Positions 1 through 7,821 of a stretch of 14,506 bases of DNA are shown piece after piece; position 1 is the stretch's first letter; each line of letters starts with the position of its first letter. Origin of the DNA: Anaerolineaceae bacterium. Lineage in GTDB: Bacteria > Chloroflexota > Anaerolineae > Anaerolineales > Anaerolineaceae. The stretch is from positions 1 to 14,506 of the forward strand of contig JAQTMA010000101.1 of the NCBI GenBank assembly GCA_028714615.1. Reading direction: 5' to 3'. The translations under genes and the position numbers were made by a program. Under the pieces are notes generated by a model, which was not told the origin of the DNA, made no database searches, and saw only the letters and a program-made list of their open reading frames with translations.

Positions 1-1
1 T

Positions 2-97
2 ATGTCCGAGAACGAGAAGATCTATATGCGCGACGCGGCCTACATGGTGGCGATCGCCCGCGTCAGCAAAGCGATGGAGCTGCGCGGCTGGCTATAA
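2..97 (+). CDS. gdhA: Glu/Leu/Phe/Val dehydrogenase (glutamate dehydrogenase), C-terminal fragment
   Basis: Only the last 31 codons lie in the window; the gene enters from the left edge, so position 2 is not its start. The visible peptide contains MRDAAYMVAIARV followed by KAMELRGW, which I recognise as the conserved C-terminal helix of hexameric NAD(P)-dependent glutamate dehydrogenases of the Glu/Leu/Phe/Val family. These enzymes interconvert glutamate and 2-oxoglutarate plus ammonia in the cytoplasm. The reading frame is open from the edge to TAA at 95-97 and is followed at once by a strong terminator (114-150). Codon use is G+C-rich, unlike the sugar genes that follow. The family call is fairly firm; the exact substrate (glutamate versus another amino acid) cannot be fixed from this tail. 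Confidence 0.8.
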   Translation: MSENEKIYMRDAAYMVAIARVSKAMELRGWL

Positions 98-113
98 GAT
101 TAGCAGATGAATC

Positions 114-150
114 AAAAACAGCGCGGCATGAACGCCGCGCTGTTTTTCTT
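114..150. terminator. Bidirectional intrinsic terminator
   Basis: A perfect 14-bp inverted repeat (114-127 against 134-147) has a GC-rich core, a 6-base loop (ATGAAC), an A-run on its left arm and a T-run on its right arm. Because both arms carry the A/T tract, the hairpin gives a U-tail on either strand. It sits 16 bp after the dehydrogenase stop and about 50 bp after the stop of the minus-strand cupin gene, so it probably ends both converging transcripts. Confidence 0.9.
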
Positions 151-197
151 TAATTGAAGATCAGATCCGGCGGTCGTTTGTCACCTGGAAACGACAA

Positions 198-560
198 TTA
201 TGTTTCCATCCGGAAGTCTCTATTTCCTTTCGAATATGCAACGATCATCTCGGCGCTTGTCTCACCTCGATTCATGGCATTGTGAAAGACACCCGAAGGG
301 ATGATGAGGGTATCGCCAGCCACCATCTCAATCGATTCATCTCCAATCGAGTGTGTCAACTCTCCACAAAGGAGATGGAGGATTTCCTCACAGCTATCAT
401 GACAGTGTCTGGGATTCGATTTTCCTTCTCTGATGACTACTCGCCCTATAGTGATATCGCTACCTGTGAGAACGGCGCTTGCCAACCATGTCAGGGTTCC
501 CCAATCTTCTACGACAGTATTAGCATTCGATTGGTTTTTCGATCTAAATTGGTTATTCAT
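198..560 (-). CDS. Small single-domain cupin protein
   Basis: This 120-residue protein is one cupin beta-barrel. Both signature motifs are complete. Motif 1 runs from G46 with H52, H54, E59 and ends at G66. Motif 2 runs from G82 with P88, G90, H93 and N97. The three His and the Glu are the usual metal ligands, so a divalent metal site is likely. No signal peptide is seen. The ATG overlaps the stop of the upstream oxidoreductase gene (ATGA), which suggests translational coupling and joint function. Small cupins in sugar-catabolic operons can be isomerases, lyases or sugar sensors; nothing in the sequence chooses among these. The gene is last in the minus-strand operon, just before the shared terminator. 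Confidence 0.85.
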   Translation of the reverse strand: MNNQFRSKNQSNANTVVEDWGTLTWLASAVLTGSDITIGRVVIREGKSNPRHCHDSCEEILHLLCGELTHSIGDESIEMVAGDTLIIPSGVFHNAMNRGETSAEMIVAYSKGNRDFRMET

Positions 561-1684
561 CCAATCCCATCCTTGCTAGGGTTATCTGGCCCTAGCAATA
601 TTCGCTTGCCAGGGCCTTCGGCAAAGGCTTCAAAAACCCGCGTTACCTGCCAAGCTTGTTGGAGAGTTCCTTTCGAGGGGGGTCGGTTTTCTAATATTGA
701 TCGGGCAAACTCGTTGACCTCATTGTAATAACCAAGCAGGAACAGTCCCTTGTTGTAAAGTTGGCCTAACGAAAACTCGGGGTCCCATACTGCGGAGGTT
801 TGTTCTGGTATTCCCGTATAGAAACTTGGGAAATCGCCATATCCCAATGGAGGTGTACGATGAAGTGTCACACGAGTGTTGTTTTCCACCGCAATGTGTT
901 GCCCTCTATTGGAGATGATCGTTGTTCGTTCTATACCGCTATTCCATGAAGCCCCGTTCGTCAGAGCGATTGAGGCTATGGTACCGGATGCGTAATGGAA
1001 AGTCGCAAGGCCTGCACCATTGTTGCTTCGTTCATAATAAAGTGATTCTGGCAGGCCAAGCAGGTAGACTAAAAGAGAAACCGGGTGACAAATGTGGTCA
1101 AGAAAACCTACAACAGAATTCGCCCTTGTGTTTTGGAAATAGTCCGTCAACTCTTCCACTGAAGGGACATACAGTGGATATTGGAGGGTCACAAGGTTAG
1201 GTTCCCCAAAATCAGGTGATTTCATCAATTCATACGCCTTCTCGTTGGCAGGGGAAAACATCTTTTTCAAGCCTACGACAACATTCTTCTTGGTAGAATT
1301 AGCAGTTTTCTGCATACGTACTATCTCTGCACAGGAGGCTGCAGGCGGCTTTTCTATCCAGACATGACATCCGGACTTAAGACAATCAACGGTTAATTGC
1401 GGATACTGCGGACGTCCTCGATCATCATATCCGGTGCAGATGAATACGGCATCCAGATTCGCGTTATCCACCATCTGATGATAACTAGAATACACCGACC
1501 TAACACCGAACTTGGCAGCAAATGCCTCTGCCGTTTGAACATTTAGATCGCATACTGCAACCAGATTCACCGGGGCAAACTGAAATACTGGATACAGATT
1601 CCGAAACGAATGAGAACCACAACCAATGAAGCCGGCATTGATCTCGGGCTCGTCCACGGTCTTGCCCTTGAAACTTATGCGCAT
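557..1684 (-). CDS. Gfo/Idh/MocA-family NAD(P)-dependent oxidoreductase
   Basis: This protein of 375 residues has the usual length and layout of the family: an N-terminal Rossmann fold and a C-terminal alpha/beta dimerisation domain. GFIGCGSHS (residues 18-26) is the dinucleotide-binding loop and CDLN (45-48) ends the second strand. WIEKPPA (109-115) carries the conserved EKP motif. DHICHP (196-201) supplies the Asp/His pair typical of the active site. Members oxidise or reduce sugars, inositols and related polyols, or hydrolyse glycosides by an oxidation-elimination route. The open frame extends upstream to 2047, but I place the start at ATG 1684 because a strong AAGGAGGA lies just before it and the extension overlaps the glycosidase gene and has no family similarity. 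It is 53 bp downstream of the glycosidase and overlaps the cupin by 4 bp. Confidence 0.88.
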   Translation of the reverse strand: MRISFKGKTVDEPEINAGFIGCGSHSFRNLYPVFQFAPVNLVAVCDLNVQTAEAFAAKFGVRSVYSSYHQMVDNANLDAVFICTGYDDRGRPQYPQLTVDCLKSGCHVWIEKPPAASCAEIVRMQKTANSTKKNVVVGLKKMFSPANEKAYELMKSPDFGEPNLVTLQYPLYVPSVEELTDYFQNTRANSVVGFLDHICHPVSLLVYLLGLPESLYYERSNNGAGLATFHYASGTIASIALTNGASWNSGIERTTIISNRGQHIAVENNTRVTLHRTPPLGYGDFPSFYTGIPEQTSAVWDPEFSLGQLYNKGLFLLGYYNEVNEFARSILENRPPSKGTLQQAWQVTRVFEAFAEGPGKRILLGPDNPSKDGIG

Positions 1685-1737
1685 AGTTCCTCCTTCCAAA
1701 GGTTTACCATTTTGGTTCGATTCATTTCGAAAGCATT

Positions 1738-4368
1738 TTATAAGCCGATCACAGTTTTCTCGCCATGTATAGCTCTGACCTTCGGCTCTATACTGACAGT
1801 TTTCCCATGCAGCGTGACCTCCAACCGCTCTATCTCCAGCCAGCCTTCTTCCAAGCGGATAATCAGCTCGCTGCCCTTTACAATCAATGCGCCCCAACCG
1901 GTGGCCGTGGAGAAGAATACTTTGAATGGGTCGATCTCGAGGCGTGGATTGAGGTAGAGCGCCTTCTCGGGAATGGAGTAACGAAAGCCCGACAATGCGA
2001 TCAGTAAGCCGTAACTCGCCATGGCTCGGGCATAATAGTTCCCACATTCATATTCATTCCAGGGGTTGCGAGCCAAGCCGTCATACCGGCTGCGTAATGC
2101 TTTTACTATCGTTAGACCTTCGTCAACCAACCCTTCAGCAATCATATGTGCAGCCGCCTGGTATTCGATGCCCGTCCAGACTTCATCTGAATAGACGAAC
2201 GGCAAGGTGGGTTTTCTACCATTCGGCCAGGTGCACAGTAGTAGCCCTGGTTCATCGCCGATGGCGTAGCCTGGGCGTTGTGGATTGGCATGACCCCATA
2301 ACGAAGCCTTGAAGTTATATTGGAAAATGGCTTTGAGGTTTGCTCGGATGTGGTCTTCGTTTTGAGTACTCTTTACGCCGCACAACCTAGCCATCCATGC
2401 TCCAAAAACGCCGTCGGTGATGCAACCCGTACCATATTGATATTTGGGCCCTTCTTCGATCAGCAACTGGTATTCTTCTGGATTAACCTGGCGCAGAGCT
2501 TCCAACTTTTCGTCAGAAGGCGAAGCGCGCAGACCCTTCAGCATGACTTCTTGCTCAAAATACTCCCCATTGAACAATCGTTCGTCCAGGTATCGAGCGC
2601 CTTTCTGTCCTAGTTCTTCATAGAATTTCACATCCTGCGGGCACGCGGCATCCCAAGCTAACCTCGCCATTGCCGCCAGCGCGCCAAGATAGAATCCGGT
2701 GCACATACCGTCGGGTCCCCAGAACTCGATATCGTAGGTATTATGATGGGGCTCCATTAAGACACCCTGGTGATTTGGGTCCCAGTACTGGATGCAAAAA
2801 TCCATGCTTCGTTTTGCCAGTGGGTACATTTCGTGAAGCCAATCTTTATCGCCTGAGATCTGCCATTCACGGTAGACTTTCATGATCCCACCCAACTGTC
2901 CATCTGCGGCTGGATGAAACGTATGCGAAGTTGGCCCATCAGGCAAAGCAGAACGGAAATTCACGTGACCGTCCTCATCCATCGAGTATTTCAATTCTTG
3001 TTCTCGAAAGGTGCGTTCTAGTGCTGGGAACAGGTGTGGAATGGCCTGTGCATAATTCCAGACGTGCGTGCACGATCCATAGCAACTGCCATGGTCGCTG
3101 GCACAGCCTTCCCATGCCCACAGATTTCCGTTGGATTGGCGCAGTATAGTAGGTGATTTGAGAATTGCCAGATTAGCCGACACCGCGTCCAATACATATC
3201 CCGGGAGCGTCGAGCAGAAAAGAGCATCGTGAAAAGCCTGGGTACGCGAGCGCAGGATTGGGTAATGGTCCCGCACATAAATCAAGACATCCTCTGCATC
3301 TTTCCATTGGGATGTGTAGTATGGTTTCCAGCGCGGTTTAGATTTCTGGCAGAAGTTATCAGGCTCGCAGCTAGTTCCACCCAACTGCTCAACATTATTT
3401 TTAACTTCACATTCTGGCTTTTGCACGTCGCCATACGCGTAATTAACGTTGGGGAAAAACCAGGTCAGGATGATCGGATAGGTCATCTTCTCACCCGGCA
3501 TTAAATACCCCTTCATCATAATCGACGCTCCGTTGCGACCTCGGCTCGTCTCCGCTAATGATCCGTCATTGGCGGAGAAGGTACCGGTAGATATTTCCTT
3601 CCACAAGGCCGTAATTCCATCAAACCATTCACCCCGGAACCACATAGCCTTGATTATGGGAATGGGACCTATCACTCCCAGCGCACAGCTACCAAAAATA
3701 TCGGCATTTTCATCGTATGTGTTATACAAATATACGCCTGTGGAGGGAATTACCTTATTACGGGTAGAGTCGTAATCTTTACCAGAATGGCCATGCGCAA
3801 AATGTGACATGTGATACGAGAATTCGAATTCCACGGTCTCTTCTGATGTATTTTTGAAGGTGTATTCCAGAATAGCACATGGAATGGAAGAATTCTTATC
3901 GTCTAAGGGAATAAAAGGATTGAATCCCGTTACGGTCACTGCTAAGGGAATATCAGGATCACTCAATTGCACAACTCCGAAGGGATATTCACCTTTAAAA
4001 AAACAATTATGAAAACGCGGAAGGCCTTCATAACCACCATTAATGTACCCTAATCCCTTGAGTCCTTGATTATAAATGCGCTCGACAGGCATAGGGCCTT
4101 CCACCAAACGAGCGATATCCCGGGAAGGAACGTAGATTGTGGCAAAAGCGCTGTCGCTTAGGTGACGACCATCTGCCATAACTGAGGTGGCCGGTGTGTT
4201 ACGTATAGAGAAATCTTGTAAGCCGCCTTGTCCATTAAGGTTGATACAACCAGCGCCGATTCCTCCTAATGGGAGTGCTATTTGAAGTAGGTTTCGTCCT
4301 CGAAATACCCGTTGTGGCTTGTTCCCATACAGTACTTTCTTGGGATACGGGCTGGCTTTTATCGTCAT
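1738..4368 (-). CDS. GH116-family beta-glycosidase (GBA2/DUF608 type)
   Basis: This 876-residue protein carries the two domains of family GH116, an N-terminal beta-sandwich and a C-terminal (alpha/alpha)6 barrel. LPLGGIGAG, then GGLQDFSIRNTP (about residues 32-59), is the N-domain signature. In the catalytic domain I see WAWEG (E420, predicted nucleophile), CTHVWNYAQAIPHLFP (about 433-448), NTYDIEFWGP (D546, predicted acid/base), EVWTGIEYQ and RNPWNEYECG. Characterised family members hydrolyse beta-glucosides, beta-xylosides or glucosylceramide with retention. No signal peptide is present, so it should act in the cytoplasm on imported glycosides. I choose ATG 4368: AAAGGAG lies 9 bases upstream. 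The in-frame GTG at 4374 would leave only 3 bases. It is first of the enzyme genes after lacI, followed by the oxidoreductase. The exact substrate is not determinable here. Confidence 0.9.
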   Translation of the reverse strand: MTIKASPYPKKVLYGNKPQRVFRGRNLLQIALPLGGIGAGCINLNGQGGLQDFSIRNTPATSVMADGRHLSDSAFATIYVPSRDIARLVEGPMPVERIYNQGLKGLGYINGGYEGLPRFHNCFFKGEYPFGVVQLSDPDIPLAVTVTGFNPFIPLDDKNSSIPCAILEYTFKNTSEETVEFEFSYHMSHFAHGHSGKDYDSTRNKVIPSTGVYLYNTYDENADIFGSCALGVIGPIPIIKAMWFRGEWFDGITALWKEISTGTFSANDGSLAETSRGRNGASIMMKGYLMPGEKMTYPIILTWFFPNVNYAYGDVQKPECEVKNNVEQLGGTSCEPDNFCQKSKPRWKPYYTSQWKDAEDVLIYVRDHYPILRSRTQAFHDALFCSTLPGYVLDAVSANLAILKSPTILRQSNGNLWAWEGCASDHGSCYGSCTHVWNYAQAIPHLFPALERTFREQELKYSMDEDGHVNFRSALPDGPTSHTFHPAADGQLGGIMKVYREWQISGDKDWLHEMYPLAKRSMDFCIQYWDPNHQGVLMEPHHNTYDIEFWGPDGMCTGFYLGALAAMARLAWDAACPQDVKFYEELGQKGARYLDERLFNGEYFEQEVMLKGLRASPSDEKLEALRQVNPEEYQLLIEEGPKYQYGTGCITDGVFGAWMARLCGVKSTQNEDHIRANLKAIFQYNFKASLWGHANPQRPGYAIGDEPGLLLCTWPNGRKPTLPFVYSDEVWTGIEYQAAAHMIAEGLVDEGLTIVKALRSRYDGLARNPWNEYECGNYYARAMASYGLLIALSGFRYSIPEKALYLNPRLEIDPFKVFFSTATGWGALIVKGSELIIRLEEGWLEIERLEVTLHGKTVSIEPKVRAIHGEKTVIGL

Positions 4369-4590
4369 AGACACTTACTCCTTTGATGTTATCGGCAGTG
4401 AGCCAGTTGGAATATCTTAAACCACCTAAATTTATAATTCGAGCTTCCATAAACAATAGCTATGGTTGTGTTCTGCAGATTTTGCTGCCACAATAGTCAA
4501 CTAGGGTGGGTTTTTACTTAATTCTTCTACTCGTTGCCAAGCAATAGATAGCGGACTATAGGAAAAGATCAAAAGAAATCGCGAAAGGGT
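4369..4590. promoter_or_regulatory. Intergenic region upstream of GH116 gene with possible promoter/operator
   Basis: About 220 bp separate the regulator stop from the glycosidase start. I see no terminator after the regulator, so read-through is possible. On the minus strand a TATAAA box (4431-4436) is followed 9 bp later by an 11-base block (4412-4422) identical to part of the candidate operator at 6034-6055. Only 14 of 22 positions match over the full operator length, so this is a weak site. No convincing -35 box accompanies the TATAAA. Confidence 0.3.
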
Positions 4591-5604
4591 TCAGGAAGAA
4601 GCCCTCTCTACAAGGAAAACCGGTAGAGTGATTTTAAGGGGTGCATCCTCCATTTCTGTGGAGTGTTCGATTGTCTGAATTAACCGTCGCGCGGCTTCAA
4701 TACCCATTTCACGTTTGGGCATGTGCACGCTGGTTAGAGGTGGGGAGGAATGAAGACCCTCTGGCGTATCGTCAAAACCGACCAGAGCAATATCTTCTGG
4801 CATACGCAGCCCGACCTCCTGCACTGCCGCCATGGCTCCAAAGGCAGCTCGATCGCTGATGCAAAAGACAGCCCGCGGTGGTTTGGGCCTAGATAGCATG
4901 GCTTTCATCTCCAGATAGCCCTTGCGTGGATTCCCTTTGGACAGATAAGGTTGGATTTGCCAGGGTTCGGGGTAACGCCCAGCTTCCAGCATGGCACGCA
5001 TATATCCCTGCAAACGGTCTGTAAGCGTCTTATATTTTGCAGGTCCCTGGAAAACGGCGATCGGGTCGTAGCCGCGGTCAATCAGATGGCGAGTCGCAAA
5101 GTATCCACCAATCTCGTTATCCGGGACAATTGCATCCATCTCACCATCCAGAAGGTAATTATCAACCAACAAGAGTGGGACGCCTGTACCGGCGATAGAA
5201 CGCAGGAACTTATCAGTGAGGTCGCCTCCGCCGAATGCTGCAACACCCACGAATTCGTTTTTCAGAATTGCGGGTGGAATTTCAAGATCGGATTTTATAT
5301 CGATGGTTGAAATCACCATATGGTAACCTAGCCGGCGGGCTTCATTCTCAAAACCTTGTAGCAAAGGAAGATAAAGGACATCTGAAAAGGCCGGGAAGGT
5401 CAGGTTTTCCATTAGAATAGCGATCAAGTTTGAATGCTCACTTTTTTTAACCCGGCGTGGCGTGTAACCAACCCGCTCGATGGCAGTGGCAATTTTTTCC
5501 TGGGTGGCTTTACTCACCCCTGGTTTTCCGTTTACGCACATCGAAACCAAAGTTATAGAAACGCCAGCTTCTCTAGCGACATCCTTCAAAGTTGACAGTG
5601 CCAT
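4591..5604 (-). CDS. LacI-family transcriptional regulator
   Basis: The 337-residue protein has standard LacI/GalR length and layout. Residues 5-24 ([20 protein letters not shown]) form the DNA-binding helix-turn-helix and the next stretch through VGYTPRR is the hinge helix. From about residue 60 onward comes a periplasmic-binding-protein-like sugar sensor domain, with [19 protein letters not shown] near residues 273-291 typical of the family. It should bind an operator as a dimer and release it, or bind it more tightly, on sensing a sugar. The start ATG has AAGGAA 6 bases upstream. It is the upstream neighbour of the glycosidase operon and divergent from the ABC importer genes. A candidate operator at 5641-5662 lies 37 bp in front of its own start, suggesting autoregulation. 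The HTH has LVSMCVNG where many relatives have TVSRVLNG, so the DNA site may be non-standard. Confidence 0.93.
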   Translation of the reverse strand: MALSTLKDVAREAGVSITLVSMCVNGKPGVSKATQEKIATAIERVGYTPRRVKKSEHSNLIAILMENLTFPAFSDVLYLPLLQGFENEARRLGYHMVISTIDIKSDLEIPPAILKNEFVGVAAFGGGDLTDKFLRSIAGTGVPLLLVDNYLLDGEMDAIVPDNEIGGYFATRHLIDRGYDPIAVFQGPAKYKTLTDRLQGYMRAMLEAGRYPEPWQIQPYLSKGNPRKGYLEMKAMLSRPKPPRAVFCISDRAAFGAMAAVQEVGLRMPEDIALVGFDDTPEGLHSSPPLTSVHMPKREMGIEAARRLIQTIEHSTEMEDAPLKITLPVFLVERASS

Positions 5605-5640
5605 TTGAGTTTCCTTATCGTGAAAAAATTCAATAATGCT

Positions 5641-5662
5641 AGTTTATCAAAAACGATTTCCG
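5641..5662. promoter_or_regulatory. Candidate LacI-family operator, copy 1
   Basis: This 22-bp block matches 6034-6055 at 18 of 22 positions with the shared core TATCWWAAACGATTTYCG. The centre (AAACGATTT) is an imperfect dyad with a central CG, as is usual for LacI-family sites. It lies between the likely -10 box and the start of the regulator gene, where a bound repressor would block initiation. Confidence 0.5.
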
Positions 5663-5668
5663 AGTGTT

Positions 5669-5674
5669 ATTATA
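5669..5674 (-). promoter_or_regulatory. Possible -10 box for the LacI-family gene
   Basis: The minus strand reads TATAAT here, and a second TATAAT lies at 5680-5685. Neither has a good -35 hexamer at normal spacing. The expected start of transcription falls at the edge of operator copy 1. Similar A+T-rich boxes could arise by chance in this region. Confidence 0.35.
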
Positions 5675-5948
5675 CAACGATTATAAAACTTATTCTGTAA
5701 TTAACTATAATTCAATTGAATATCACAACAGAGTGAAATATATTTTAGAGTGAAATTTTACTGGTAAATCTCGTGTAGTCTTCCACAAATCCCAAAACAG
5801 CAAAAAAAGAATTGGAATAATTTATTGTTGATATAAAAAACCATCGCTTTATCGGCCATCTTTTCGACTTTCCATTATTCCTCGTGTACAAGTAACAAGG
5901 ATATACCTTGCCAATACCTTCTCTCGCAAGTCCCTGCAGATTTCCTAC

Positions 5949-5976
5949 TTGACACAAGGGTAATTACAGCTACAAT
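5949..5976 (+). promoter_or_regulatory. Probable sigma-70-type promoter for the ABC importer operon
   Basis: A perfect TTGACA (5949-5954) is followed after 16 bp by TACAAT (5971-5976), which matches the -10 consensus at five of six positions. Transcription would begin near 5983 and give a leader of about 400 bases before the binding-protein gene. Candidate operator copy 2 (6034-6055) would lie roughly 50-70 bases into the transcript. Confidence 0.55.
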
Positions 5977-6033
5977 ACTATATGTAATGAATTGAATTTC
6001 AGTAAATATTATAGCACTTATTCAGTTAGTTTT

Positions 6034-6055
6034 AGTATATCTTAAACGATTTTCG
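6034..6055. promoter_or_regulatory. Candidate LacI-family operator, copy 2
   Basis: This is the second copy of the 22-bp block found at 5641-5662, in the same orientation and with 18 of 22 identical positions. It lies downstream of the predicted importer promoter, where a repressor could act as a roadblock. The two copies are 393 bp apart, a distance at which DNA looping between them is possible. Confidence 0.5.
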
Positions 6056-6297
6056 GAATACCTTATCCCATTTTCGCGGTGCTTAATGATTGGCATGGTA
6101 CGCATGATTTCTTTTGGTCTATTGATGCTTCGCCACTCATCGGCCAAAAAGGTAAAGTGGGGGGGCTTTATATAACGGATGGGCTTTGTGAGCGCTTCAA
6201 AAGCAATGCTATCCTAAATTTGAGCACGAATAGTTACCCTTTGCCCCAGTTTTCAAGGAAAAAAAGATGAATGGTTATCTCAGAATTATCTTTGGAG

Positions 6298-6322
6298 GGA
6301 GGTGATTTACTTCCATTTTTTT
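6298..6322 (+). terminator. Weak hairpin plus T7 tract in the importer leader (possible attenuator)
   Basis: GGAGG (6298-6302) can pair with CTTCC (6310-6314) using one G-U pair and a 7-base loop, followed by A and seven T. The stem is short, so termination would be inefficient at best. It sits about 64 bp before the binding-protein start. The same G-rich stretch also resembles a ribosome-binding sequence (GGGAGGTGA) with no good start codon at the right distance. Much of the rest of 6056-6385 holds nothing I can name. Confidence 0.25.
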
Positions 6323-6385
6323 GATTAAAAGATTTGTCCTGATCCCACTGTATCCAATTCAATTCTATATAAAGGAGATGAGACC

Positions 6386-7756
6386 ATGTCTGAAAGTATA
6401 AAAAACCACCAACTGGGACGTCGCGCTTTCCTCAAGGTGGTTGGCACTTTTTCGGCTGGCGCCCTGCTCGTTAGCTGCGCTCCAAAGCTGGAAGCAACCC
6501 CTACAGCAACGGCAGCCGGGGCTGCTGAACTACCCACCAGTGTGCCTCCAGCCAAGGGCGTAATTACCATTCGCGCTACCAACAATTCGCCTATCGACCA
6601 GTTAGACGCATGGTCAGCTTCGATCAAGGATGACTTGGCTGCTAAGAACATCAAACTGGAGCTCTACCAAACCGCGATGGGGAACAGTTGGTCGGAATAT
6701 GCCGATAAAATCGTAACTCAACTCGCCGGAGGCGAGCAATTGGACGTTTTGGATGTCGCTATCGAAGGTCTTCCCCTAATGGGCAGTAAAGACGTTCTGG
6801 TTGATCTTAAACCATTCCTGGAAGCGGATCCAACTACTGCCAACATGGTCAAGAATGATATTTCTCCGGTGCTGACCGACATGTTGACCTACAAAGGAAA
6901 GCTCCTCGAGATCCCATTCTCCTGGAATAATATGGTCCTGTATTACAATACGAAGATCATGGCGGATGCCGGCATTAAAGTTCCCCTGCACATGACCTGG
7001 GATGAATTCCTGAGTATTGCGAAACAGGTTGCCAACGTTAAAGGCACTGCACAGGACCGCTATGCCTATAATTTCTGGCCCTCCGGGACTTTCGGTTGGG
7101 ATTCCTGGCTTTATATGAATGGTGGGCAGGGATACCTGACTGATGATCTGCGAGATTCCAATCTCAATAGCCCCCAAGTGGCCGAGACAATCCAATTCAT
7201 GGCCGACCTTATCCTGAAGCATAAGGTAGCACCCAATCCCGCAGGCTGGGACGAACAAGGTCAATTCCTGGCCGGGAATCTGGTCATGCGCACCGTAGGC
7301 CATTGGGGCATTGGAGGCTTACTGCAGAACAATTTCGCTGATTACGACCTGGTCTACCAGCCGCATAAGAGCGGCTCTGTCCTTACCGTCGCAGGCACGG
7401 ATGGATGGGGGGTTTGTACCAAAAGCAAGTATCAGAGTGAGGCCTTCGCGGTAATAGCTGCTCTGTCCAGTGACGCCCCTTATATGCAAATGCTCAAATT
7501 AGGCGGCAGCATCCCCGCTCGGAAATCTATAGCGGAGAAACCCGAGTTTACGCAATATGGCCCGAAAAACACCGCCATCTTTTATGAATCCCTCGCCGGT
7601 GCCAAAGCCGTTCAGGCGCCCACTAATTTCAACATCATCGAACCGATTGTAAATCGCAACTTTACCCCGATCTGGAGTGGCGAAGCCACGGTGGAAGCCG
7701 CACTCGCCAAAGCACACACTGAACTCCAAGCTGAGATGGACAAAATCAAAAGCTAA
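6386..7756 (+). CDS. Sugar ABC transporter substrate-binding lipoprotein (Tat-type, CUT1 family)
   Basis: The 456-residue protein is an extracytoplasmic solute-binding protein of the MalE/UgpB type. The N-terminus has a twin-arginine motif (GRRAFLK, residues 11-17), a hydrophobic stretch and a lipobox LVSC, with C31 as the expected lipidated cysteine. It should therefore be exported folded through Tat and anchored in the membrane. A Thr/Pro/Ala-rich linker follows (about 34-57), as is common in Chloroflexota. The mature part has the usual alpha/beta binding-protein pattern, for example WDEFLSIAKQ and NLVMRTVGHWGIGG. AAAGGAG lies 8 bases before the ATG. It is the first gene of the importer operon and is separated from the permeases by a strong hairpin. 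The ligand is probably an oligosaccharide or glycoside given the adjacent GH116 gene, which is inference. Confidence 0.92.
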   Translation: MSESIKNHQLGRRAFLKVVGTFSAGALLVSCAPKLEATPTATAAGAAELPTSVPPAKGVITIRATNNSPIDQLDAWSASIKDDLAAKNIKLELYQTAMGNSWSEYADKIVTQLAGGEQLDVLDVAIEGLPLMGSKDVLVDLKPFLEADPTTANMVKNDISPVLTDMLTYKGKLLEIPFSWNNMVLYYNTKIMADAGIKVPLHMTWDEFLSIAKQVANVKGTAQDRYAYNFWPSGTFGWDSWLYMNGGQGYLTDDLRDSNLNSPQVAETIQFMADLILKHKVAPNPAGWDEQGQFLAGNLVMRTVGHWGIGGLLQNNFADYDLVYQPHKSGSVLTVAGTDGWGVCTKSKYQSEAFAVIAALSSDAPYMQMLKLGGSIPARKSIAEKPEFTQYGPKNTAIFYESLAGAKAVQAPTNFNIIEPIVNRNFTPIWSGEATVEAALAKAHTELQAEMDKIKS

Positions 7757-7773
7757 TTTGGTGTTCCGACATT

Positions 7774-7799
7774 CATCTGGGGGGTTCTCCCCCCAGATG
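7774..7799 (+). terminator. Strong intercistronic hairpin between binding-protein and permease genes
   Basis: A perfect 11-bp stem (7774-7784 with 7789-7799) is closed by a TTCT loop; six G-C pairs surround the loop. It is followed by a mixed A/T stretch and not a clean T-run, so it is better read as a partial terminator or mRNA 3'-end stabiliser. Such elements after a binding-protein gene keep its level above that of the permeases. Confidence 0.7.
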
Positions 7800-7821
7800 A
7801 TCATATTATTAGCGAGGAGCA

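Noticed and set aside
282..728. Plus-strand open frame opposite the cupin and oxidoreductase
   Set aside because: Antisense shadow of two well-supported genes, with no domain.
1685..2047. N-terminal extension of the oxidoreductase frame beyond ATG 1684
   Set aside because: It overlaps the glycosidase gene in another frame, has no family similarity, and the strong AAGGAGGA sits directly before ATG 1684.
4369..4374. GTG 4374 as start of the GH116 gene
   Set aside because: Only 3 bases separate it from AAAGGAG; ATG 4368 has a 9-base spacing and is preferred. The difference is only two residues.
4235..4456. Open frame of 73 codons on the minus strand overlapping the GH116 start
   Set aside because: It overlaps the N-terminal coding part of the glycosidase, has low-complexity basic C-terminal sequence and no recognisable domain.
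5710..5756. Palindrome ATTCAATTGAAT (5710-5721) and direct repeat AGAGTGAAAT (5730-5739 and 5747-5756)
   Set aside because: Short A+T-rich patterns like these are expected by chance in this region; no second locus shares them convincingly.
5745..5957. Open frame of 70 codons on the minus strand in the AT-rich intergenic region
   Set aside because: No ribosome-binding site or domain pattern, and it would run through the predicted divergent promoter region.
6079..6270. Open frame of 63 codons on the plus strand in the importer leader
   Set aside because: Begins with GTG without a clear ribosome-binding site and resembles no family I know; a leader peptide is not excluded.
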